From an uncultured Saccharospirillaceae bacterium (GTDB lineage Bacteria; Pseudomonadota; Gammaproteobacteria; Pseudomonadales; Natronospirillaceae): a stretch of DNA of 48,081 nucleotides. Position numbers and translations under genes: made by a program. Under the pieces are notes generated by a model. It had not been told where the DNA came from. It searched no databases and saw only the letters and a program-made list of their open reading frames with translations. The DNA is taken from assembly GCA_913063165.1 (NCBI GenBank), contig CAJXZL010000013.1, positions 1-48,081 of the forward strand, read 5' to 3'. Shown in pieces: positions 41,727 through 48,081 of this stretch; the stretch's first letter is position 1; every line of letters starts with the position of its first letter.

Positions 41727-44700
41727 CTATGAGATTATCCTTGGGATAAACAAAGTTACGGTGGTTCCTTTATCAATTGCCGATTCGAGAGTCACAGTGC
41801 CGCCCATAGATGTTACATAATTCCGAACGATATTAAGGCCGAGGCCTGAACCCTCTGGCGCAGTATCTGAAGAATCTGCGCGCCAGAACCGATCAAATGC
41901 ATGGCTTATTTGATCTTCTGTCATACCTGCCCCAAAATCTTTAACGCTGAATGTGACGTACTCTTTGTTTTCGGTCACGTGTAATTCAATCGGGAGCTTT
42001 ACGCCGGTATATATGGTCGCATTCGAAATGAGATTTCTCAAGCAGTGCGCCAGCTTATTGGCATCAATCTCGTACTCCTCGTCTGTAAGGTCTACGGACA
42101 CCTTGATTTGATGCGATTCGAATAGAGGGCCAGCTGATACCAAAAAGCTGTTAATCCAAATTCGAACATTCATAGGCGCACGGTGCGCGTTGGTGGGATC
42201 TCCAGATTCAATTTTTGCGATATCCAACAATTCATTGATGATATTTGACAATACTTGCGCTTGTTCGGTGATGTGGATGCTATATTCTTTTTGCGATTCG
42301 TAGTCCAGTTTTTCAGACATTAACTCAGAAAAGCCCTGAATACTTGTAAGCGGAGTCCGAAGTTGATGTGCAGCGGTCGCAATGAATTCAGTCTTCATAA
42401 GGTCAACTGCGCGCTCCAGTGTCACATCTCTAAATGCAGTGACATAGCCTTTTAACTCGCCATCCTTAGTCAGTACGGGCGATGTTGTGCTGATCAATTG
42501 GATCCGTTCGTTTTCCTGCTTACTGGGCAAATCATGCGTCGCGGTGGTCATGTTATCACCCAAATTGTCAATAGATGAGTGGATGGCGTCTATAACGGAA
42601 GGCGGCAGATTGCACTTGTCAAACCTCTTGCCTACCACCTCAGTAATGCTCAGGCCAAGTAGTTTTTCTCCGAAAGGGTTGAGCATTTGAATCCGACCAT
42701 TCGGTGAAACCACCAGAATACCTTCACTAATCGCCATAAGAATGAAATTAAGTTTATTACGGGAGTCTTCAGACTCTCTTAGGGCATCGTGCAAGTCTGT
42801 GGTACGCAATTCTACCAAGCGCTCTAGCTGCTGTTGGGTTTGAGCGCGCTCCGTGATATCTAACACACCATGGAACGTACACTCTTCTCCAAGGTATTCC
42901 ATGTGACGACTAGAATACAGTGCCCAAAACTCAGTGCCATCAGGCTTTTGGCCAGCCACTTGTTTGCCTGTGGCGATGCCATACTTATCGAGGGCTGCTT
43001 CGATTTCTTTTCGATCACTGTCCTCTTTTATCCAATTAATTTTCAAAGGTTTCTCAAAACTATTGTTATCAATATTGAAAAACGACAAACACGCCTTGTT
43101 TGTAAACATTGCCACAGTGTCTTTACGGCGTGTGATCATGATAGGGATTGGGGTGGCATCTACAATGGATTGGAAACCACTCTGGAATTCACGTACTTTC
43201 TTGTCCGATTCGAATTTGTGAATAGTCAATGCCAATTGATTTGCAATTCGGTCTAGCGAACTATCAATGTCATTAAGATTGGTTTCTGTAATGGGTACTT
43301 CCAAGATGCCCATGACTGTCTGTAGGTGTTTAAGAGGTAACCGAACCATGCCTGAGTAGGCCGTTTTCTTGACTACTTCGGGTACGAGCGACAAATCTTT
43401 GACGTTAGTAATCAAAGACGACATCGCTTTTTCAGGATCTTTGGTGCGTACGACTGTTTTTTGTCGTACTACCTTGCTTAGTGTGTGATTACCACTGAGT
43501 GGTAAGGAATGACCAGTTGTAAACGCGTAAGCAAGCTTTCCAGCATCCTTGCGAATGTTATCGCTGTAGGAACTTGCGCCCAAGTAGATAATTTGTTTTG
43601 GGGCGTCAACAATATAAATGTTGCACACAGGAATTTTAAGCAGTTTTCCGATGTTACTCGCGGCCTGCTTTAAGAATTGCTCAAAAGTATCTTCTTCTTC
43701 CATGAACCTATTGATGTTGTTCAGGAATAGCAATTCATCCTGTTGACGTCGCAGATTCTGGATATCAATAAACGAAATGATCAATCCATCGATCATTTTA
43801 TCGGCAGTGATAAACGGGCTGATACGCATTAAATGGTGGGTATTTTCATTCGAGGTGATTTCATGTTCAACCGTCACCAATTCACGTAGTACGCGCTCGC
43901 TTTCTTTTATTAAAAGGTTACGGGTGTAGGCGTCAAACCCAGGTGCAAAGGTTTTGATATTTCGACCAATGTCATCATCACGCAAACTGAAGTGAATTTT
44001 CAGCGCAGGCGTGAATTTTCGAATATTCATGTCGACGTCGAGGAACAAAGTGCCGATATCTGTACTGTTAAACAAGTTGCTCATGTCGTTGTTTAGCGCA
44101 GACAATTCACGGTTTTTTTCTTGCAGTTCAGCGTTGACCGTATAAAGTTCTTCGTTAACAGACTGGAGCTCTTCGTTGGTACTTTGTAATTCTTCGTTAG
44201 ACGCCATGAGTTCTTCGTTAGACGACTGCAATTCTTCATTGCTGGTCTCGAGTTCTTCAGTGGCATTTTGCAATTCAACGCGATTGAATTTTAATTCTTC
44301 TTCAAGGTCTCGAAGGCGGTGCGCAGTAATGTCGTCAATTGGGTTCGACTCTAATTGGATAAGATTACCTTCAACCACTTCTCCGTCGACAAATCCAATG
44401 AAGTAATTGTGATTACCACTGTTTGATATGCTATGGGTGTCTTCAATAATGCTAAAGATGACATCTATTGACTGGTACCTAGGGCCCGCAGATCCGCTAA
44501 CCGGAACCGAACTGCTTACGCGAATCTCGGTAGCAGAGGATGTCAATTTTCGGACACCGGTGCGGATAATTGACGAAAGTTCCGGACTCACCATGTCCAT
44601 CAGGTTGCCTTGAAATAAGCCTGCGCCAACCACCAGTTTTTTGGAAACGTCACCAACGATGTATAACACATTAAAACTGCTGTCGGTCACGATGCCAGTG

Positions 44701-46265
44701 GGCGCAAATTTATTGGTGAGATATTTCAAAAACCGCATTTCAGGTAATTTGTGGTTTGAAACAGAAGGACCGCGGCTGGCAATAGGGTTACCGTATCCGT
44801 AGTGAGTTTTGGCAATCCGGTCTTCTGGATTCAGCTGGTTGGGCAGCAGCTTTGTGTCAGAGTTCTTGGTGTATATTTTCCACTTCGCGTCTACTACATT
44901 GAAATACTTACTCATGTCTCCCAAAGATTCGCTGCTACCCAAAAAAAGATAGCCGCTTTTCTCCAAGGCGAACTGAAACCGCGTATAAATACGCTGTTGT
45001 GCTGCTGCATCTAAGTAGATCAATAGGTTTCGGCAAGAAATTAAATCCATACGAATGAAGGGTGGGTCCGTCATCAAATTGTGTTGAGAAAAGACCACGC
45101 GTTCACGAATGCGCTTAATAATTTGGATCTGTTCGCCTACTTTCACAAAGTAGTTTTCTAAATAATGGCGCTCAACTTCCGATGTGATGTTAACCGGAAA
45201 AACACCTGCGCCAGCATTGACCAATGCTTCATTGTCGATGTCAGTCGCAAAAATCTTAAAATCTAGGAACATATTGTTGGAACGAATGTGTTCATCGAGC
45301 AGTATCGCTAGTGAGTATACTTCTTCACCAGTTGAGCAACCTGCCACCCAAACCCGAATAATGCTGTCCTTTTTCTTGCCCATCACCAAGCTAGGTATCA
45401 CTTTGGATTTGATGACATGATAGGCTTTGGGATCTCTAAAAAAAGACGTAACTCCGATAAAGAAGTCCTGTTTAAGGGCCTCACGCTCACGACGATCTTG
45501 TTTGACGTACTGTAGGTATTCCTGAAAATTGGATTTGCCATTCATGGCAATGCGCTTTTCTAAGCGTCGCAAAATAGTAGCGCGCTTATATTCTGAGAAA
45601 TCGATACCAGACTGCTTATGGATTTCTTTTAAAATGCCGACGAAGGTACGTTCAAAATCATCGTTGCCCTGCATATCGCCACTGATATTGAGATTCAGGC
45701 CCCAAAGCGACTTCTCAATGACTTCGCCTATAATATCAGGTGTCACAATATAGTCTGCTAAATGTGTGGCGATCGCGGCATTTGGCATGCCGTCAAACTG
45801 GGCGCTAATGGGCTCCTGCACAATGACGATACCGCCTCCTTCACTGACTACTTTGATGCCACGAGATCCGTCAGATCCCGTGCCAGACAACACAACAGCA
45901 ATAGCCTTTTCTTTGTATACTTCCCCAAGACTGGTAAAGAATATATCAATAGGGAGGTTGAGGTGATCCTTGGGTGCCTTGTCGGACAAATGCAGTTTGT
46001 TGCCGACAATAATTAGATTCTTTTGTCGCTGGTTTAAGTAAATGCAGTTTGGCTTGATCTCGAGACCGTCCGCCGCCGTGTAAATCTTCATTCCGGTATG
46101 TTTGGCCAATAACTCAGGCATCAAACTTTTAAAATCAGGCGATAAATGTTGGACAATGACAAATGCCATTCCCGTGTCGATAGGAATATTATCAAAGACT
46201 TGCTGGATAGCATCTAGTCCGCCAGCAGAAGCACCAATACCGACAACATACAATTTATTATTCAT
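41727..46265 (-). CDS. CheB-CheR-PAS-GAF-PAS-histidine kinase fusion protein
   Basis: A 1512-residue cytoplasmic sensor. CheB methylesterase domain about 5-190 with its catalytic Ser13 (GIGASAGG), His40 (QHLSPDF) and Asp132 (SGTGSDGSRG). CheR methyltransferase about 210-470 with the SAM motif 'VWVAGCSTGEEVYSLA' and 'ISCRNLLIYLD'. A long coiled coil (about 640-720, an N-E-E-L-Q-S repeat) leads into a PAS (about 735-850), a GAF (about 860-1010), two further PAS (about 1015-1280), HisKA with His1300 (AAHQLRTPL), and HATPase (N-box, 'DFGAGMTEDQ', 'GSGLGLNIV') to the end. Unlike classical CheB it has no receiver domain. Start at 46265 by ribosome site (GTGGAAA). No chemoreceptors are nearby, so methyl-type chemistry may tune kinase activity. 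Confidence 0.93.
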   Translation of the reverse strand: MNNKLYVVGIGASAGGLDAIQQVFDNIPIDTGMAFVIVQHLSPDFKSLMPELLAKHTGMKIYTAADGLEIKPNCIYLNQRQKNLIIVGNKLHLSDKAPKDHLNLPIDIFFTSLGEVYKEKAIAVVLSGTGSDGSRGIKVVSEGGGIVIVQEPISAQFDGMPNAAIATHLADYIVTPDIIGEVIEKSLWGLNLNISGDMQGNDDFERTFVGILKEIHKQSGIDFSEYKRATILRRLEKRIAMNGKSNFQEYLQYVKQDRREREALKQDFFIGVTSFFRDPKAYHVIKSKVIPSLVMGKKKDSIIRVWVAGCSTGEEVYSLAILLDEHIRSNNMFLDFKIFATDIDNEALVNAGAGVFPVNITSEVERHYLENYFVKVGEQIQIIKRIRERVVFSQHNLMTDPPFIRMDLISCRNLLIYLDAAAQQRIYTRFQFALEKSGYLFLGSSESLGDMSKYFNVVDAKWKIYTKNSDTKLLPNQLNPEDRIAKTHYGYGNPIASRGPSVSNHKLPEMRFLKYLTNKFAPTGIVTDSSFNVLYIVGDVSKKLVVGAGLFQGNLMDMVSPELSSIIRTGVRKLTSSATEIRVSSSVPVSGSAGPRYQSIDVIFSIIEDTHSISNSGNHNYFIGFVDGEVVEGNLIQLESNPIDDITAHRLRDLEEELKFNRVELQNATEELETSNEELQSSNEELMASNEELQSTNEELQSVNEELYTVNAELQEKNRELSALNNDMSNLFNSTDIGTLFLDVDMNIRKFTPALKIHFSLRDDDIGRNIKTFAPGFDAYTRNLLIKESERVLRELVTVEHEITSNENTHHLMRISPFITADKMIDGLIISFIDIQNLRRQQDELLFLNNINRFMEEEDTFEQFLKQAASNIGKLLKIPVCNIYIVDAPKQIIYLGASSYSDNIRKDAGKLAYAFTTGHSLPLSGNHTLSKVVRQKTVVRTKDPEKAMSSLITNVKDLSLVPEVVKKTAYSGMVRLPLKHLQTVMGILEVPITETNLNDIDSSLDRIANQLALTIHKFESDKKVREFQSGFQSIVDATPIPIMITRRKDTVAMFTNKACLSFFNIDNNSFEKPLKINWIKEDSDRKEIEAALDKYGIATGKQVAGQKPDGTEFWALYSSRHMEYLGEECTFHGVLDITERAQTQQQLERLVELRTTDLHDALRESEDSRNKLNFILMAISEGILVVSPNGRIQMLNPFGEKLLGLSITEVVGKRFDKCNLPPSVIDAIHSSIDNLGDNMTTATHDLPSKQENERIQLISTTSPVLTKDGELKGYVTAFRDVTLERAVDLMKTEFIATAAHQLRTPLTSIQGFSELMSEKLDYESQKEYSIHITEQAQVLSNIINELLDIAKIESGDPTNAHRAPMNVRIWINSFLVSAGPLFESHQIKVSVDLTDEEYEIDANKLAHCLRNLISNATIYTGVKLPIELHVTENKEYVTFSVKDFGAGMTEDQISHAFDRFWRADSSDTAPEGSGLGLNIVRNYVTSMGGTVTLESAIDKGTTVTLFIPRIIS

Positions 46266-46565
46266 CTGATTTCCACTAATTAAATGGGTTGGGGCCAAAT
46301 TAAAATAGAGGATTTTTTCTCATATTGAAACAAAAAAAACAACAAAATATCAATCAGTTGGCGACCATTTACGTTGATCTTTGAGTGTTTTCGGTGGTTT
46401 TAAACAGTGCAATCTTACATTGCAGTGGTGTAACACCCGTTAAAACCCCTGATGACAGGCCGCCACATGTACAAAAAGGCAACGACAGTAATGTCCATCA
46501 ATGGCTAGTTCTACTTTTCGAACAATGCATTGGAAATGTCGATTTGTAGCACTTTTCTAGCCTAT
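46266..46565. other. Intergenic leader upstream of the kinase gene
   Basis: 300 bases between the kinase start and the cytochrome stop. AT-rich near the kinase (A-tract at 46330-46347). A cluster of inverted repeats lies at 46396-46459 (listed separately). I saw no open frame or terminator with a T-run. Confidence 0.6.
46396..46459. other. Structured element: three-way junction of inverted repeats
   Basis: An outer stem GGTTTTAA (46396-46403)/TTAAAACC (46440-46447) encloses two hairpins: TGCAAT-CTTAC-ATTGCA (46408-46424) and GGTG-TAA-CACC (46427-46437). A third, CCTG-ATGA-CAGG (46448-46459), follows immediately. On the minus strand it lies 131 nt upstream of the kinase start and could be part of its leader or the 3' end of the cytochrome transcript. 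All stems are short, so chance is possible. Confidence 0.45.
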
Positions 46566-47129
46566 TTAATGCACACACACCGCTTGGTCTGACACCACCA
46601 AGAGGCTGTCGTCTGGCAAAAAGTAACTGCCAGCCACGGCAACCCATTCCACTATGGCGGTGTCCATAGGTGCAATAGTCACCTCGTCCAATCCGAATCC
46701 GGTCAAATCAACCTGAAGGTCTGAAAATCCGTCATTGAAAAGTACGAACTGCACTATTTGGTCTTGGTTGATCGGCGCCTGCGTAATGGTCCAACTGACG
46801 TCATCAAAGGTGAGCTCAACCAAAGGCATGTCGGCGAGTAGCATCAAATAGGAAGACAGATCAGAGAGGTTTTGCTCATCGAGGGCGTTAACGAGCAACT
46901 TCATGGTAGGTTGTTCAGCCAAGGCTTTGTCGAATTGCTCTCTAGTAGCGCCGCGGATAGGGCCACCCGCTTGCCCACCGCCATTGGCAACAGGGCCATG
47001 GCATACGCCACAACCATAGCCACCAGCAACTTTATAGAGTTCACGACCCACCGTGGGGTCTTCGGCAAATGCCAAAGACCCTATCAGGCAACTCAGCCAT
47101 AGTGCGTATGTGAGAGGCGCTGTCTTCAT
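46566..47129 (-). CDS. Periplasmic cytochrome c with a possible cupredoxin-like C-terminal domain
   Basis: A 187-residue exported protein. Signal peptide (about 1-22, AFA-ED). Single haem c motif CGVCH (40-44) with a short c-type domain (to about 105). The C-terminal part (about 108-187) is beta-rich; 'VQFVLFNDGF', 'LQVDLTGFGLDEVTIAPMDTAIVEW' and 'AGSYFLP' have the strand rhythm of a cupredoxin, but the usual Cu-binding Cys/His/Met loop is absent (a final CVH remains). The start overlaps the stop of the DUF411 gene by one base, implying coupling. Likely role: electron transfer linked to copper handling; inferred from neighbours. Confidence 0.8.
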   Translation of the reverse strand: MKTAPLTYALWLSCLIGSLAFAEDPTVGRELYKVAGGYGCGVCHGPVANGGGQAGGPIRGATREQFDKALAEQPTMKLLVNALDEQNLSDLSSYLMLLADMPLVELTFDDVSWTITQAPINQDQIVQFVLFNDGFSDLQVDLTGFGLDEVTIAPMDTAIVEWVAVAGSYFLPDDSLLVVSDQAVCVH

Positions 47130-47566
47130 TAGTACTGGTTCACCAAGGTCAATTTACCTGCCTTATCAAAGCCAATGACCTTAAATCCAGAATAGGCTTT
47201 ATTGCGTGGTGCCATACCAGGTGACATTTGTGGCATGCCGGGAACGGCTAAACCCATCGCGCCTTCGGGTGGGTTCGCCAGAAAAGCCAGGATATCCCGT
47301 TCTGGGATATGGCCTTCAAACAGATAACCGTCGATGACCGTTGTGTGGCAAGACTCCAACTGCATCGGCAAGCCCAAATCTTTCTTGGTGCTTTTCAAAT
47401 TAAACGGATGTTTGATCTTCACATCATGGCCTTTCTTTTCCATGATTTTGATCCACTCGGCACAGCAACCACAGGTAGGAGATTTATAGACAGTCATACT
47501 TTCTGCAAGGGCAGCGCCAGAAAATGCACTGAACGCAAGGGCGGCGGCAAACGCTAATTTTTTCAT
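47129..47566 (-). CDS. DUF411 periplasmic metal-binding protein
   Basis: A 145-residue protein with signal peptide (ALA-ES, cleavage near 21). DUF411 marks: 'VYKSPTCGCCAEWI' (Cys32, Cys34, Cys35), 'LPMQLESCHTTVIDGYLFEGHIPERDI', and 'GLAVPGMPQMSPGM'. The Cys cluster plus the Met-rich tail and the His of SCHT are expected to bind copper or another soft metal. DUF411 genes are commonly found in copper-resistance clusters. GAGGAA ribosome site. Confidence 0.92.
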   Translation of the reverse strand: MKKLAFAAALAFSAFSGAALAESMTVYKSPTCGCCAEWIKIMEKKGHDVKIKHPFNLKSTKKDLGLPMQLESCHTTVIDGYLFEGHIPERDILAFLANPPEGAMGLAVPGMPQMSPGMAPRNKAYSGFKVIGFDKAGKLTLVNQY

Positions 47567-47614
47567 TTTGAATTCCTCGTTTTAAGCGGTTCGCGTTTTA
47601 GTAACGCGGTGTTT

Positions 47615-47983
47615 TTAACTGACAACAGATGGCTTAAAAGTCGTCATTCTGGGGGGTTTAAATAATGCTGATTGGGTTCTTACGGGGCTTTGCTTATCCA
47701 CATCCGAAGCGTCTGTATCATGCGAAATCGATCCAGACTGTACGGCTTGAGGGGTAGGACCAAAATAACTGCATTGGCCCATGGCATCGTCACAATGCTG
47801 AGACACCCCATCGTTTGTGGATGCGTCACAGGCACTGGTAGCAGGGGACCAAGCAATAGGCGTCATGTCCGATGGCATCATTTTCGCGTGGCAATCATTG
47901 CCGCAGCCAGAATCAGCCAGTGCAGGCGACAAGACGGCAAAGCACACTAAGAGCGCGATTATGCGTCTTAAGAGTAACTTCAT
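47615..47983 (-). CDS. Small secreted Cys/His/Met-rich protein, possible copper-binding leader gene
   Basis: A 122-residue exported protein from the ATG at 47983 (an ATG five codons upstream is possible). Signal peptide about 1-23 (ALA-DS). The mature part carries 'CGNDCHAKMMPSDM', further Cys/His (SQHCDDAMGQC), and a Ser/Thr-rich tail. No family recognised; size and residue content resemble small secreted proteins of copper clusters. First gene of a leftward DUF411/cytochrome cluster, 48 nt upstream of DUF411. No CueR-type operator was seen in the remaining upstream bases. Confidence 0.65.
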   Translation of the reverse strand: MKLLLRRIIALLVCFAVLSPALADSGCGNDCHAKMMPSDMTPIAWSPATSACDASTNDGVSQHCDDAMGQCSYFGPTPQAVQSGSISHDTDASDVDKQSPVRTQSALFKPPRMTTFKPSVVS

Positions 47984-48081
47984 GCCTGCGTTTATCATGT
48001 TGGCGTCGCTCTGTTATGTCTGTGTCTATCATACTGCGCAGATTTGGTTAGAAACGTTGTTGTGGGTCAAATTTCTGTTCG

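Noticed and set aside
46396-46447. Integron attC-like recombination site
   Set aside because: Arms lack the GTTRRRY/RYYYAAC pattern and no integrase or cassette genes occur nearby.
46449-46455. CTGATGA, the core of a hammerhead ribozyme, beside the three-way junction
   Set aside because: No GAAA core segment or suitable stem II follows, so a hammerhead cannot form.
1-48081. CRISPR arrays, tRNAs, rRNAs, transposases or prophage genes
   Set aside because: Read on both strands by eye; none found. The tandem repeats lack spacers.

Overview
This window looks like chromosomal DNA from a heterotrophic, probably marine or aquatic, gammaproteobacterium. The evidence is a djlA gene of the Escherichia type, many LysR/GNAT/EamA/FtsX-type genes, classical Shine-Dalgarno starts and moderate base composition. 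I cannot name the genus from sequence alone; an oligosaccharide-using member of Oceanospirillales/Alteromonadales-like groups would fit. I see no rRNA, tRNA, CRISPR array, transposase, integrase or phage gene.

Layout. 1-1.7 kb: a 20-bp tandem repeat at the left edge, djlA, a short 21-bp tandem repeat and a lipocalin. 2.2-17.7 kb: a galactoside catabolic locus. An IclR regulator and a MalK-type ATPase are read leftward. Opposite them runs a nine-gene rightward operon: binding protein, two permeases, GH36 alpha-galactosidase, SDR dehydrogenase, dgoK, dgoA, SMP-30 lactonase and GH42 beta-galactosidase. A leftward gntR-dgoD pair converges on it, and a leftward galM follows. Together these give import of alpha- and beta-galactosides, cytoplasmic release of galactose, and oxidation by the De Ley-Doudoroff route (galactose -> galactonolactone -> galactonate -> KDGal -> KDPGal -> pyruvate + glyceraldehyde-3-phosphate). 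Operator-like palindromes lie in front of both regulator-linked promoters.

18.4-22.9 kb: single genes (GNAT, GAF/HD-GYP protein with a likely 5' frameshift, sugar-isomerase-like TIM barrel, glyoxalase-like protein, DUF1801, TrmK-like methyltransferase). 23.0-28.0 kb: a tight five-gene leftward operon encoding a LolD-like ATPase, two FtsX/MacB-type permeases, a periplasmic LolA-like protein and an outer-membrane beta-barrel. It resembles a self-contained trans-envelope transport system and is the best candidate here for an under-described system. 28.3-32.7 kb: divergent lysR/eamA with a clear dyad operator, a Kef-type antiporter and a GNAT. 32.8-35.1 kb: a HEPN-like protein, a DUF3553 protein and a DksA/TraR-like zinc-finger gene. 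35.3-37.3 kb: YdcZ-type transporter, DoxX, divergent LysR. 37.4-41.3 kb: a free-standing EptA-like membrane domain without its catalytic half, an MFS transporter, a small secreted protein and CorA. 41.3-46.3 kb: a response regulator and a 1512-residue CheB-CheR-PAS/GAF-histidine kinase. 46.6-48.0 kb: a leftward, probably copper-linked cluster (Cys/Met-rich secreted protein, DUF411, cytochrome c fused to a possible degenerate cupredoxin).
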